From the NCBI GenBank assembly GCA_965226925.1, contig CBDDEN010000007.1, forward strand, positions 248,001 through 312,000: a stretch of 64,000 nt of DNA. Reading direction: 5' to 3'. The position numbers and the translations under genes were made by a program. The stretch comes from CBDDCX01 sp965226925 (GTDB lineage: Bacteria > Gemmatimonadota > Gemmatimonadetes > Longimicrobiales > Gaopeijiaceae). The notes below the pieces were generated by a model. It did not search any database. It had not been told where the DNA came from and saw nothing but the letters and a program-made list of their open reading frames with translations. Shown piece by piece: positions 53,163 to 62,962 of the stretch. Position 1 is the first letter of the stretch, and the number at the start of each line of letters is the position of its first letter.

Positions 53163-54152
53163 TCAAACGAACGCCGCGGGATAGCCCCCCGTGTGCCACA
53201 TCACGAGGCGATCGCCCGAGGGCACCATGCCCGAGCGGGCCCAGTCGAGCATGGCCGCCGCCGTCTTGGCCGTGTATACGGGATCCAACAACACTCCCTC
53301 GGTGCGTGCGAGAAGCGAGGTCGCCGCCTTCGACTGCTCGGTCGGGATGCCGTATCCCTCCCCGATGTAGTCCGCCGTGGGCAACAGAAGGTCCGGCGGC
53401 AGCGAGATCGACGTGCCCAGCAGCTCCGCGGCTCCGCTGCACAACATTGCGGTCAGGTCCAAGATCTCTTCGACCTCGACATCGGGGCTCACACCGACCA
53501 AGCGAACGTCGGTACGCCCGAGCAGCGCGAAGCCGAGAGCAAGACCGGCGTAGGTGCCACAAGAAGAGGCCGACACGAACACCCAAGTGGTCCCCGCTGC
53601 AGGAAGCGCCTGCCACTGGCCCACGATCTCGACCGCGGCCCGTACGTAGCCCAGGGCACCGAGGGGCGTCGAGGCGCCGAGGGGGATGACGATGGCCTTT
53701 CCTCCGGAGGCCTCCACCTCGGCTGCGACTTCGGCCATGCCCGATTCGCGCTCCTCACGGGTGTTGACGGGATGAATCTCCGCCCCAAAGAGTCTGTGGA
53801 GATAGGCGTTGCCGGTCGGGGGGTCCGGAGCTGCACCGTTCACCACCAGGATGCACCGGAGGCCCAGCCGGGCGGCGGCGGCGGCGGTGAGCCGGGAGTG
53901 GTTGGATTGGGGACCGCCGCAGGTGATGATGCAGGTTACTCCTTCCAGACGGGCCGGGGCCAGCTCGAATTCCAGCTTTCTGGCCTTGTTTCCCCCGAGT
54001 CCGAAGGAGGTTTCGGCGTCCATCTTCAGGAGCACGTCGGACGGCGCTCTCTCGAGAATCCGCGCCAGGTTGGGCGCCTGCAGCAGGGGGGTAGGCTCCC
54101 GGACGAAGGCGTTCCTAGGCCACGCTTGGAGCCGTTCGAGGACTTCGTTCAA
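53163..54152 (-). CDS. D-cysteine desulfhydrase / ACC deaminase family PLP enzyme
   Basis: 329 residues. Typical features are REPTPLLQAPNLARIL, LGGNKARKLEFELAPA (PLP Lys), ITCGGPQSNHSRLTAAAAARLGL and WVFVSASSCGTYAGLALGF. Family members either degrade D-cysteine to pyruvate, ammonia and H2S or open the ring of 1-aminocyclopropane-1-carboxylate; D-cysteine desulfhydrase is more likely. It is divergent from the alcohol-dehydrogenase gene; 127 bp lies between starts. Close in length to family members. Confidence 0.88.
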   Translation of the reverse strand: MNEVLERLQAWPRNAFVREPTPLLQAPNLARILERAPSDVLLKMDAETSFGLGGNKARKLEFELAPARLEGVTCIITCGGPQSNHSRLTAAAAARLGLRCILVVNGAAPDPPTGNAYLHRLFGAEIHPVNTREERESGMAEVAAEVEASGGKAIVIPLGASTPLGALGYVRAAVEIVGQWQALPAAGTTWVFVSASSCGTYAGLALGFALLGRTDVRLVGVSPDVEVEEILDLTAMLCSGAAELLGTSISLPPDLLLPTADYIGEGYGIPTEQSKAATSLLARTEGVLLDPVYTAKTAAAMLDWARSGMVPSGDRLVMWHTGGYPAAFV

Positions 54153-54279
54153 TTTGTGTTGGCGTTAGGGTGTATGTTAGCAACCGGGTCACATACCGAG
54201 ACGACGGACACTAACGAGCACGCGGTCGGTCCGCGAGGGAGAGAGACGCTACCTCGGGATCCCGCTCAACCAGAGAAAT

Positions 54280-55374
54280 ATGCCGATTCGAGCCGCCGTG
54301 ATGACGGCACCCGAAGCGCCCATCGAGATGTGGGACCTTCCCGATCCGGAGGTCGAGGCAGGGGGCGTGCTTCTGGAGACGATCGCAAGCGAGGTGTGCG
54401 GAACGGACGTGCATCTCCACCATGGGCGCCTGGCCGGGGTTCCTTACCCCATCGTGCCCGGGCACGTGAGCGTGGGCCGGGTTCTCGAGGCGCGAGGCGT
54501 GGACACGGATGCGCTTGGTGAGCCCCTTTCCTTGGGTGACGTCGTCACCTTCTTGGATGTCCACGAGGTCTGTGGATCGTGCTATCACTGCCTGGTGGTG
54601 CGACAGCCCAACCGCTGTCCCAGTCGCAAGGTCTACGGCATCACGTACGGTGCCGACGATGGGCCCTTTGGCGGCTGGGCGGAACGGATCTACCTGCAGC
54701 CGGGCGTCCGAGTCCTCAAGCTGCCGCAGGGACTGGATGCCGACGACGTGATCGGGGGCGGGTGTGGTCTCTTCACGGGTTTCGCCGCCATCGACCGCAG
54801 TGACCTGGCCATGGGCGACACCGTGGTGGTCCAGGGCTGTGGACCGGTCGGGCTATCCGCGGCGGCGTTCGCCAACCTGCGGGGCGCGGGACAGGTGATC
54901 CTCATCGGGGCTCCCGAGGCGCGACTCCATTTGGGAGCGACCTTGGGGGCCGACGTCGGGCTGGATCTTGCGGCCACCACCGTGGAGGACCGCGTGGCGG
55001 CCGTGAGAGAAGCAACCGGGGGACGTGGCGCCGACGTGGTGATCGAGGCCTCGGGGAACCCCCGGGCGGTGACCGAGGGCTTGGAGATCTTGCGTGACGG
55101 CGGGACGTACGTCGTGGCCGGCCACTACACGGACGCGGGGGAGATCTCGCTCAACCCGCACATCGATATCAATCGCAAGCACGCCATCGTGAAAGGCCAG
55201 TGGGGCACGGATTTTCATCATCTCGTGGGAGCTCTCCGCCTGCTCGGCCGGCACAGCGAACGGCTGCCGTTCGCCTCCGTGATCGGAGCGCGTTACCCCC
55301 TGGAGGAGGCCGGACGGGCTCTGGAGGACGTGGCGGCCCTGAGGGTAACGAAAGCGCTCATCACTCCGGCCTGA
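54280..55374 (+). CDS. Zinc-dependent medium-chain dehydrogenase
   Basis: 364 residues. The catalytic domain has EVCGTDVHLHHG (zinc Cys) and PIVPGHVSVGRVLE, in which the usual GHE motif has Val in place of Glu. The structural zinc motif CGSCYHCLVVRQPNRC is complete. The Rossmann fold has VVQGCGPVGLSAAAFANLRGA and a non-Asp residue after the second strand (LIGAPE). Typical alcohol/polyol dehydrogenase of the threonine-dehydrogenase type; substrate unknown. Confidence 0.9.
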   Translation: MPIRAAVMTAPEAPIEMWDLPDPEVEAGGVLLETIASEVCGTDVHLHHGRLAGVPYPIVPGHVSVGRVLEARGVDTDALGEPLSLGDVVTFLDVHEVCGSCYHCLVVRQPNRCPSRKVYGITYGADDGPFGGWAERIYLQPGVRVLKLPQGLDADDVIGGGCGLFTGFAAIDRSDLAMGDTVVVQGCGPVGLSAAAFANLRGAGQVILIGAPEARLHLGATLGADVGLDLAATTVEDRVAAVREATGGRGADVVIEASGNPRAVTEGLEILRDGGTYVVAGHYTDAGEISLNPHIDINRKHAIVKGQWGTDFHHLVGALRLLGRHSERLPFASVIGARYPLEEAGRALEDVAALRVTKALITPA

Positions 55375-55432
55375 TACCGGCCCGGTGAACGGCGCTCGGC
55401 CGCTGTTGGAACGGCTCGGGCGAGCCGGAGTG

Positions 55433-56122
55433 CTATTCGCCCACGACCAGGGTGACGAAGATCTTGCCGGCGAGCTCGGATCCGATGACCTCGGTGCCCG
55501 AAGCGTTTTCCACGGACACGGTGAGGGGACCGTCGGACGGGGAGTGATCCAACACGGTGAGTTGCGCGCCCGGCGTCAGCCCGAGAGCCTCCATGTACCG
55601 TAGGCGCTCCGGATCCTCGTCCTGGACCGCCTGTATCTGCACCGTGGCTCCGGAATCCACCTCATCCAGGGTCGCGAAGTCGGACGGTTCGATCTCTCCG
55701 CCTCGGGTGGGAATCGGGGCTCCGTGCGGGTCGTGGCTGGGATCGTCCAGCACCGTTGCCATGCGGTCGATCAGCTCCTCGGACGCAGCGTGCTCGAGAC
55801 GCTCTGCCTCGGCGTGTACGTCGTCCCAGGAATACCCGAGCTGCACGTGCAGATAAGTCTCCAGAATGCGGTGCCGCCGGATGATCCTCAGCGCCTCCCG
55901 AGCGCCCGTCTTCGTGAGCCTGACGCCGCGATAACGCGCATGCTGGACGTACCCACCCTCGGCTAGGCGCTTCACCATCCCCGTGACCGATGCGGGTTGG
56001 ATCTCGAGGGCCTCTGCGAGGGCATTCGTGGAGGCGGCTTCTCCTCGTTCCGTGAGGGAATAGACCGCCTTCAGGTAGTCCTCGACCGATGGCGTGAGGG
56101 GCGTGGGGGAGGGGTCGTTCAT
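55433..56122 (-). CDS. DtxR/MntR family metal-dependent regulator
   Basis: 229 residues. HTH: PSVEDYLKAVYSLTERGEAASTNALAEALEIQPASVTGMVKRLAEGGYVQHARYRGVRLTKTG, then a dimerisation/metal-binding domain (RRHRILETYLHVQLGYSWDDVHAEAERLEHAASEELIDRM with the H-x-x-E-A-E-x-x-E-H metal pattern) and a C-terminal SH3-like FeoA domain (SPSDGPLTVSVENASGTEVIGSELAGKIFV). It should repress iron or manganese genes when metal is bound. ATG at 56122 gives the normal N-terminus. No transporter gene is adjacent. Confidence 0.93.
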   Translation of the reverse strand: MNDPSPTPLTPSVEDYLKAVYSLTERGEAASTNALAEALEIQPASVTGMVKRLAEGGYVQHARYRGVRLTKTGAREALRIIRRHRILETYLHVQLGYSWDDVHAEAERLEHAASEELIDRMATVLDDPSHDPHGAPIPTRGGEIEPSDFATLDEVDSGATVQIQAVQDEDPERLRYMEALGLTPGAQLTVLDHSPSDGPLTVSVENASGTEVIGSELAGKIFVTLVVGE

Positions 56123-56251
56123 GGGTAAACATGGGCGAAGCCCAGACCCGTGGAAAGCCCGCGAACGGCCCCTACGGGTGCTCGCCCATGGGGTCGTCCG
56201 CTTTGCCGCGTCGGTGTTGGCGTTGCCGATACGATCGGCTATGATGCCCCC

Positions 56252-56665
56252 ATGAGCTATGAGACAACCACGAAGGGCATTCGCGTGTCCGTGCGGCCGA
56301 GCTTCTCCCTGTCCCACTCTGAGCCCGATGAGGGCAGGTTCGTATTCACGTACCTCGTCGAGTTGGAGAACCAGGGTGACGTGCCGGCCACCCTTCTTTT
56401 TCGCCACTGGCATATCCATGACGCCATGGGCGAGGACTCGGAAGTGGATGGTGAAGGAGTCGTGGGCGAGCAGCCGACGCTGAAACCGGGCAATTCACAC
56501 GAATACGAGAGCTTTTGTGTTCTGCATTCGCCAGCAGGATTCATGGAGGGGTACTACACCTTCGTGGGCCCGGACGGCCGGGAGTTCGACGTCACCATTC
56601 CGCGCTTCGACCTCGAGGCGCCGCTCACGGCCGGTCCGTCCGACGACCCCGACTTGATGAACTAG
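56252..56665 (+). CDS. apaG: ApaG domain protein
   Basis: 137 residues, near the usual 125. The FN3-like ApaG fold has TKGIRVSVRPSFS, FTYLVELENQGDVPATLLFRHWHIHDAMGE, VVGEQPTLKPGNSHEYESFCVLHSPAGFMEGYYTFV and the end IPRFDLEAP. ApaG is linked to Co2+/Mg2+ handling and diadenosine tetraphosphate metabolism, exact role unresolved. Start at ATG 56252. It is divergent from the DtxR-type regulator. Confidence 0.9.
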   Translation: MSYETTTKGIRVSVRPSFSLSHSEPDEGRFVFTYLVELENQGDVPATLLFRHWHIHDAMGEDSEVDGEGVVGEQPTLKPGNSHEYESFCVLHSPAGFMEGYYTFVGPDGREFDVTIPRFDLEAPLTAGPSDDPDLMN

Positions 56666-56747
56666 CGTGGTGTATCCGGGAGCATGACTGGATAAGCCGG
56701 ACCGCCGTCGACTCGAGGACCGTCGGGTCCTGGGTCCTGGCCTGGGA

Positions 56748-58031
56748 TCACGTCGCCTCGGAACCTTCCGACAGCGATGTCGAGCGGGGATGCTCGGTCA
56801 ACCCAAGGAACAGTAGCGGCGGCAGGAGGACCAGGAGTCCCGCCAGGCCGAGCCGAAGTCGCACACGCCCCAGCCCCGCCTCCATGGTGGGGCCAATCAA
56901 GGCCAGAGTGGCTCCGTTGGGGGTCCGCGCAGCGGAATAGAATCGTGTGCCGTCAGCGACGGTCAGAGTGCCTGAGGACGTGAAGTTCGGGGGAGGAGGG
57001 CGCAACTCACCGAGTGCGTCGATCAGGTCGGGTTCATCCCGCGTCGTGACCTCGACCTCACCTTCCCGGAGTCTGGCGGCATCGAATCCCGTGATTGCCC
57101 GAGCGGCCGACGCGGATCCGATCCGATCGACCTGCTCGACCAGGATGATGGCCCGACTCAACTGGTCCCGCATGTTCGTGGTTGCGCCCCGCCGGAAGTC
57201 CCGATCGAGCGACAGCAGAATGGCCAGGCCCGCGAGAACGGGTACCAGCACCACGAGCGACCACTGGAGAGTCGAACGCTCCGCGGGGCCGGCTCCGGAC
57301 TCCGGGGGGTGACGAGGGTGGAGAGTCGTCCAAGCCGCAAACCCGGACAGGAGCACGACCACGATCAAGACCGTCACCGGGGCGGTCGTGCCACCGGCCG
57401 CGATGCGCGTGTCCTCGGTGGCGATCGCCAGGACGGCGACGTCGGACGGACGGCCCGGGACCGCCTGAAAGGCCCGAAGAGCGCCGGTCGCTCCGTCCGC
57501 CTCCAAGACCATCCCGTCGGCTTGGCGGGCGAGTGCGAGCAGTACCTCCGGATGTAGCACCTCGGGGCTGAATGGAGGCTCCGTGGTCACCGTACGGGTG
57601 CCCCGGAGATAGAGCGCCAACCGGTATCCGGCGATGCTCGGCAGCAGTTCGAGCACGGTGGGCCGGAAGGGACCCGTCGCGATCCGGACTGTGGTCCCGT
57701 CTCCATATGCCACGGTGAGCTCCAAGCTCTCCTCGGAGCTGCCCATGGCCACCACCGTATCGCCGCGTAAGGCGGCTTCGACCGGGGCGGGATAGGGAGG
57801 GGTCGGCTGGACGGCCACTGCTTCGTCCAAGAGCGCGTCGCGGGCGGCCCCCATCTCCTGCAGAATGAGATCCGTCGCGGAGGCGGCGATACGGAAGTCG
57901 GTTTCGTGTTGCAGCTGCTTGAACGCGAAAGACGTGATCCAAAGGCCCGTCAGAACGCCAATGGTGACCGGTAATAGGACGGAGCCGGAATAGCGGACCA
58001 TCGGCGTCACGGACGCCAGATCCGTTGGCAT
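56748..58031 (-). CDS. Membrane sensor-like protein without output domain
   Basis: 427 residues. Hydrophobic segments lie near residues 17-37, 221-240, 256-272 and 395-412, giving two extracytoplasmic blocks of ~180 and ~120 residues, both alpha/beta and CACHE-like in look. Nothing resembles a kinase, GGDEF, HAMP with output, or methyl-accepting domain. I do not recognise the family. It is divergent from the 86-residue gene with only 9 bp between the starts, so they must share a regulatory region. Confidence 0.6.
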   Translation of the reverse strand: MPTDLASVTPMVRYSGSVLLPVTIGVLTGLWITSFAFKQLQHETDFRIAASATDLILQEMGAARDALLDEAVAVQPTPPYPAPVEAALRGDTVVAMGSSEESLELTVAYGDGTTVRIATGPFRPTVLELLPSIAGYRLALYLRGTRTVTTEPPFSPEVLHPEVLLALARQADGMVLEADGATGALRAFQAVPGRPSDVAVLAIATEDTRIAAGGTTAPVTVLIVVVLLSGFAAWTTLHPRHPPESGAGPAERSTLQWSLVVLVPVLAGLAILLSLDRDFRRGATTNMRDQLSRAIILVEQVDRIGSASAARAITGFDAARLREGEVEVTTRDEPDLIDALGELRPPPPNFTSSGTLTVADGTRFYSAARTPNGATLALIGPTMEAGLGRVRLRLGLAGLLVLLPPLLFLGLTEHPRSTSLSEGSEAT

Positions 58032-58040
58032 AAGTAACCG

Positions 58041-58301
58041 ATGGAGCTAGATTTAGCGGATTTCACGTCGATGGTCCACGGATGGTCTGGAGAGTCTCAA
58101 GTGTCCGATTCAGTAGTCGTCGATGCCAAGCACATCCTCCTGCGCTACGGCGCCCCGATCAATATCCTGGACAAGGTCTCAGATGAAGACCGCATCGCCC
58201 TAGCCAGAGCTATTGCGAAGACGAACCTACCCGAGCGTGAGGGTCGTCTGAAAGAACTCCTCGCAGAGGGTGGGTACTCCGGGGACGGAAAGTCCGACTG
58301 A
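58041..58301 (+). CDS. Small hypothetical protein
   Basis: 86 residues if the ATG at 58041 is used; a GTG at 58101 gives 66 residues starting before VVVDAKHILLRYGAPINILDKVSDEDRIALARAIAKTNLPEREGRLKELLAEGG, which is the well-structured helical part and might be the true protein. No membrane helix. It ends at 58301 and is followed by a strong terminator. Function not recognised. Confidence 0.55.
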   Translation: MELDLADFTSMVHGWSGESQVSDSVVVDAKHILLRYGAPINILDKVSDEDRIALARAIAKTNLPEREGRLKELLAEGGYSGDGKSD

Positions 58302-58326
58302 GCTCCGACGCCCCGCGCGACTCCGA

Positions 58327-58364
58327 GCCGATGGACCTGTCCGGGTCCATCGGCCTCTTCTTTT
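58327..58364 (+). terminator. Rho-independent terminator
   Basis: Perfect 10-bp stem GCCGATGGAC/GTCCATCGGC at 58327-58354 with an 8-nt loop, followed by CTCTTCTTTT. It ends the 86-residue gene on the plus strand. Confidence 0.85.
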
Positions 58365-58384
58365 GACCCGTCTTGGACGGGCCT

Positions 58385-61150
58385 CTAGGGGATCACCTTG
58401 GTCGCTGCACCCTCGAAATCTCCCGCTTTTACGATCGTCATCTTACTAAGGTCCAGGTATCGGCGCACTGCGGCGTTGACCTCCTCGACGGTTACGGCCT
58501 GAATGCGATTCTCCAAATCGGCGTCCCACGTGAGATCGCGGTCGAAGTAGAGGCCCTGCGTGAGGACGCCCACCAATGAGGGGTCCTGAGCCCGGCTGAG
58601 TTGACGCGACTGCAGGTATCCCTGCTTGGCGACATCCAGTTCCTCGTCGGCGAATCCGCCGTCCAGCACCTTCTGCATCTCCTCCTGGAACGCCGCCTCC
58701 AGCGCCTCGGCGTTCTCCGGGGCGTAGATGGCGAAGGCCAGGAAGGACCCCGACGCGTCGACGGGATGACCGCTGATGCCGCCCCCCACCCCGTAGCTGA
58801 GTCCATCCTCTTGGCGGATGCGCTTCGCCAGGCGTGAGTTCATGACTCCGCCCCCGATCATGTGTCCTCCCAACACCAAGGCGGCGTAGTCGGGGTTGTC
58901 ATCGCGCAACGAGAGGTTCTGTTGGGCAACGAAGATGGCGTTCGCCTTGTCCGGAGTCTCGATTTGCAGATCGACGGCCGGAGGGTCGACGAACTCCGTC
59001 GCGACGCGCACGGCCGGATGCGGACTCATCCAGTCGCCGAAGGCCTCTTCGATGACCGCCCGCATCTCGGCCGCGTCGAAGTCACCGACGAGCCCGAGCG
59101 TTCCCAATTGCGGTCCGTAGAAGTCCTCATAGAACGCTCTGGTGTCGGCCAGCGTGACGGCCTCCATCTCCGCGACGGCCTCGTCGACCGTCTCCGTATA
59201 GTTCGGGTGCCCCGGGGGCACCGGATTCATGTGCCTGCCGAGAGCGATTTGTGCGAGGGCACTGGGGTCGGAACGTTGCTGCTCCAGCCCCGACAGCTGC
59301 TGCTCTTTGAGCGTCTCGAACTCGTCAGCGGGAAAAGTGGGCGAGCGGATGATCTCCGCCACTAGTCGCATCACGTCGGGCAGGTTGTCACGGGTGGTCT
59401 GGACCTGAGCAGAGGCCTGGGTCACGCTGCCCACGACGGACCCGGAGGCCTTCAACCGGTCGAGCTCGTCCTGGATCTGTTGACGCGTGTGTTCGCTGGA
59501 CCCCCGCATCAGCATGGCGCCGGCCATGGCTCCCGCGGTGGCGCGTCCGTTGAGGGCCTCTTCGTCGCCCAGAATCACGCGGAAGCGGGCGACCACGGTC
59601 TGTCCTCGGGTCGACTTGGGGAGGAGCGCCACCTTGATCCCGTTGGGCAACGTGTACCGGGTGGTGCGGCTCTCGATGTTGGCCGGCGACGGATCGAACT
59701 CCTCTCCCGCCGCGACAGCTTCCCGGCCGGCGTACCCTTCCAGATCGGCCGCGATGTCTGGCACATCGGGAACGGTGGCTCGGTCCGGCTCCTCCGTCGG
59801 ATAGAAGAGGCCGACGGTTCGGTTGTCGGGCTTGATGTACTCTGCGGCGACCCTCTGCACGTCCGCCGCAATCACCGCTTCGAGCCGATCCCGGTGCAGG
59901 AAGAAGAGCCGCCAGTCACCCATGGACGCCCATTCGCTGAGCTGCAGGGCGATGCGCTCCGGGTTGTTGAAGACCTGCTCGATGCTCTTGAGAAGAGCGG
60001 TCCTCGCACGCTCGACCTCTTCGCCCGTGACCGGGTTCCGAATCACGCCTTCGAGGGAGGCGCCCATGGCGGTCCGGGTGGCCTGAAGATCATCCTCCGG
60101 GCGCACCTGGGCGTAGGCGAGCAGGGGACCGGCCTCTCGAAGCTGGTAGGCGAACGCCCCCGTAGAGACGGCGAGGCCGGGCTCCACCAGGGCCTTGTAC
60201 AGACGGCCCGACGGCTGATCTCCCAGCACCTGCGCCAGGATGTCGACCGCCGCGTAGTCGGGATGCGACCCCGGCGGGACGTGGTACGACATCATCACTA
60301 CCTGGATGTCTCCCACGCGGCGGAGCGTGACCATACGCTCGCCGTCCTGCACAGGCTCACGGGTGTAGGTCTCCCACAGCGTGTTGGCTCCGGATCGATC
60401 CGGCCGGGGGATCTGTCCGAACGTTCCGACGATTAGCTCGATGGCCCGATCCTCATCGAACTTGCCCGACACGATCAGCAACGCGTTGTCCGGCTGGTAG
60501 TACTTCCGGTAGAAGGCTTGCAGCCGATCGATGGGCACGTGCTCCACGTCGGAGCGGGCTCCGATGATCGACTTGCCGTAGTTGTGCCAGAGATAGGCGG
60601 TGGAGAAGGTGCGTTCCATGAGGATGCGGAACGGGCTGTTCTCTCCCGACTCCATCTCGTTCCGTACTACCGTCATCTCGGATTCGAGGTCGTCCGCGCT
60701 GATGAACGAGTTGACCATCCGATCGGACTCGAGGTCGAGCGCCCACGCCAGGTTGTCGTCGCCGGCCGGGAAGGTCTCGAAGTAGTTGGTGCGGTCGAAG
60801 GACGTCGTGCCGTTGGGGCGCGCTCCCCGTTCGGTCAGCTCCCTCGTGATGTCGGGGTGGTCCGGAGTCCCCTGGAAGACGAGGTGCTCGAGCAAATGTG
60901 CCATCCCGGTCTCGCCGTACGCCTCGTGTCGCGAACCCACGGTGTACGTGACGTTGACGGTGGCGCTCGGTTTGCTGGCGTCGGGGAAGAGTAGAAAGCG
61001 CAGCCCGTTGTCGAGCCGGTATTCGACGATCCCTTCGACCGCGGCGACGCGCGTGACCTCCTGACCCCGCAAGGAGCCGGCGGTCACCAGAGCGAGCAGC
61101 GCGAAGCCCGTCAGAAACTTCAGGATTGCGGAGCGGGCTGGCGAAGACAT
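58385..61150 (-). CDS. M16 family zinc peptidase (two-unit, exported)
   Basis: 921 residues, carrying an N-terminal signal/anchor (LKFLTGFALLALVTAGSLRG). The first M16 unit has the zinc motif HLLEHLVFQGT (HxxEH) and a downstream Glu in SEMTVVRNEMESGENSP; the second unit has the M16 C fold without HxxEH. Processing-peptidase-like zinc proteases of this type degrade periplasmic peptides. Length is normal for the two-unit fusion. It is the last gene before the ABC-class ATPase, which ends 81 bp upstream on the same strand. Confidence 0.92.
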   Translation of the reverse strand: MSSPARSAILKFLTGFALLALVTAGSLRGQEVTRVAAVEGIVEYRLDNGLRFLLFPDASKPSATVNVTYTVGSRHEAYGETGMAHLLEHLVFQGTPDHPDITRELTERGARPNGTTSFDRTNYFETFPAGDDNLAWALDLESDRMVNSFISADDLESEMTVVRNEMESGENSPFRILMERTFSTAYLWHNYGKSIIGARSDVEHVPIDRLQAFYRKYYQPDNALLIVSGKFDEDRAIELIVGTFGQIPRPDRSGANTLWETYTREPVQDGERMVTLRRVGDIQVVMMSYHVPPGSHPDYAAVDILAQVLGDQPSGRLYKALVEPGLAVSTGAFAYQLREAGPLLAYAQVRPEDDLQATRTAMGASLEGVIRNPVTGEEVERARTALLKSIEQVFNNPERIALQLSEWASMGDWRLFFLHRDRLEAVIAADVQRVAAEYIKPDNRTVGLFYPTEEPDRATVPDVPDIAADLEGYAGREAVAAGEEFDPSPANIESRTTRYTLPNGIKVALLPKSTRGQTVVARFRVILGDEEALNGRATAGAMAGAMLMRGSSEHTRQQIQDELDRLKASGSVVGSVTQASAQVQTTRDNLPDVMRLVAEIIRSPTFPADEFETLKEQQLSGLEQQRSDPSALAQIALGRHMNPVPPGHPNYTETVDEAVAEMEAVTLADTRAFYEDFYGPQLGTLGLVGDFDAAEMRAVIEEAFGDWMSPHPAVRVATEFVDPPAVDLQIETPDKANAIFVAQQNLSLRDDNPDYAALVLGGHMIGGGVMNSRLAKRIRQEDGLSYGVGGGISGHPVDASGSFLAFAIYAPENAEALEAAFQEEMQKVLDGGFADEELDVAKQGYLQSRQLSRAQDPSLVGVLTQGLYFDRDLTWDADLENRIQAVTVEEVNAAVRRYLDLSKMTIVKAGDFEGAATKVIP

Positions 61151-61231
61151 GGCTCTTCCTTCTCGATGCGTGCCCTAGGGGCACCGGGGAATATCAAGGC
61201 GGCGGATGCGGCCGGGGAGAGATCGGCTCCC

Positions 61232-62962
61232 TCAGCCCGCGTTTACGTTCACCTCGAGAGTGCGGAGTCGATTGAGTGCCGCGGCGAACTCCAACGGCCG
61301 AAATCCCGCCAATCCGCCGGTGCGTCGCTCGTCCAGAGCGTCGAGACCCTCACTCTCAATGATACGCGCAACCAGGTCCGCAATCTCACCCAAAGACCGT
61401 TGCCCGTCCATGAAACGCTCGCGAGCCAACACCAATGCCCGACCGACCGACCGCGTCTGCGCCCGTGAAACCAGCTGTGATGCGGCCGACAGATCGATCA
61501 CCTGCCTACCGAACACGAGTGTTTCCCGGTCGCGGACCTTGAGGTCTACCTCCCGTTGACCCCTGCTGGGGTCTACGGAACGTGGGACCGGGGCCCGACG
61601 CGGGACAGCCTCCATCCTGCCAGCGGTCTCCGGATGGCGTCCAGTGGGGAAGTCCCCGGCGACGCGGCGGGCTTCTTCCGTCACGTCATGGGGTCGGAAC
61701 TCCTTCATGGCCAAGACCGTGTCGGCTACGTCGAGGTAGTCACCACTTCCACCGAGGACGATCACGGTGCTGACCCCCCGGTCTTCCCACAACGTTCTCA
61801 CGCGGTCGACGAAGGGGGTGATCGGCTCCTCGGACTTGGGCACGAGCGCCTGCATCCGGCGATCTCGGATCATGAAGTTCGTAGCCGCCGTGTCTTCGTC
61901 GATGAGCAGTGTGGTGGCGCCCACCTCCAACGCCTCCATGATGGAGGCCGCCTGGCTGGTGGAGCCGGAGGCGTTCGGTGTGGAGAACACGCGCGTGTCC
62001 TTCCCCTGCGGCAGTCCGTCGATGAACGGCGAGATGTCCACGCCCGATACGGATCGCCCGTCCTCGGCCCTGATCTTGATCGCCGCCGCATCGGACACCG
62101 TGAACTCCCGCCCGTCGTCGGGGCAGTGATTGTAGACACCCGCTTCCAGGGCTCTGAGCAGCGTGCTCTTGCCGTGGTAGCCGCCCCCCACGATGAGCGT
62201 CACACCTTTGGGGAGCGCCATGCCCGTCAGTGAGCCGGCGTTGGGTAGCTCGACGTTGGCCGTGAGGTAAGGGGGGGCCGTGAAGGGTACGACCGTGTCG
62301 TCCGAGAGTGGCCGGTCGTCGATGCCGCTCCTGCGCGGCAAACTGGACCCGTTGGCCACGAACGCGACCCAGCCGTTGTCGCTCAGGGACTCGCGCAGGG
62401 CATCCGCGTCTTCGTTGGTGAGGGCGTGTCGCAAGACCTCGGCGGATCCGACCGCCGCCTCGCGAAGACTCGCATCGACCACAGCCGGCACGTCTTCGGT
62501 GAGGAGGGTGACGGCTTCATGGCCTAACACGCGGCGGCCTGCAGCGGGAAGGCCGACCGTGAACCGCGCCTCGAGGCTGCCGTCTTCGGCCACGACTACC
62601 GCTGTCTGAGCGACGACCTCCTGACCCGGAGCCTCGATCTCGATCGCCCCGCTCTTTCCGATGCCCCGGGGCTTCATGGTAGCGAGCGCCGCCCGATGGA
62701 AGCGCCGGGCGAGCAGGCTGGCCACTCCCAGGCGGCGGGAAGGCGTGATGCACGTCTCCGAGTGCAGGCCCGTGGTCTCGGGGGGCAGGAGCGCTCGCAC
62801 CCGGCTCGGCGTCGCGAAGGGGTCGCCTTGCACGTGATCGATGTGGAGGACGAAGCTGGGGAATGCCCAGATGCCTCGGAGTGCCTTGTAGGCCTTGTAT
62901 CCCCTGCCGTCGATTTCGCCCAGAAGATCGACCAGGCTTTCCTTGGTGTTCATGGAACCCAT
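61232..62962 (-). CDS. ABC-class ATPase domain protein (PF09818-type)
   Basis: 576 residues. N-terminal GRGYKAYKALRGIWAFPSFVLHIDHVQGDPFATPSRVR is diagnostic for the predicted ABC-class ATPases. Walker A is VTLIVGGGYHGKSTLLRAL (about residue 263), signature-like NASGSTSQAASIMEALE, Walker B ATTLLIDEDTAATNFMIRD, and the C-terminal domain contains SVDPSRGQREVDLKVRDRETLVFG. They are linked by context to RNA or DNA transactions, but the function is not settled. Start 62962 or 62953 (MNTKESLV). Confidence 0.88.
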   Translation of the reverse strand: MGSMNTKESLVDLLGEIDGRGYKAYKALRGIWAFPSFVLHIDHVQGDPFATPSRVRALLPPETTGLHSETCITPSRRLGVASLLARRFHRAALATMKPRGIGKSGAIEIEAPGQEVVAQTAVVVAEDGSLEARFTVGLPAAGRRVLGHEAVTLLTEDVPAVVDASLREAAVGSAEVLRHALTNEDADALRESLSDNGWVAFVANGSSLPRRSGIDDRPLSDDTVVPFTAPPYLTANVELPNAGSLTGMALPKGVTLIVGGGYHGKSTLLRALEAGVYNHCPDDGREFTVSDAAAIKIRAEDGRSVSGVDISPFIDGLPQGKDTRVFSTPNASGSTSQAASIMEALEVGATTLLIDEDTAATNFMIRDRRMQALVPKSEEPITPFVDRVRTLWEDRGVSTVIVLGGSGDYLDVADTVLAMKEFRPHDVTEEARRVAGDFPTGRHPETAGRMEAVPRRAPVPRSVDPSRGQREVDLKVRDRETLVFGRQVIDLSAASQLVSRAQTRSVGRALVLARERFMDGQRSLGEIADLVARIIESEGLDALDERRTGGLAGFRPLEFAAALNRLRTLEVNVNAG

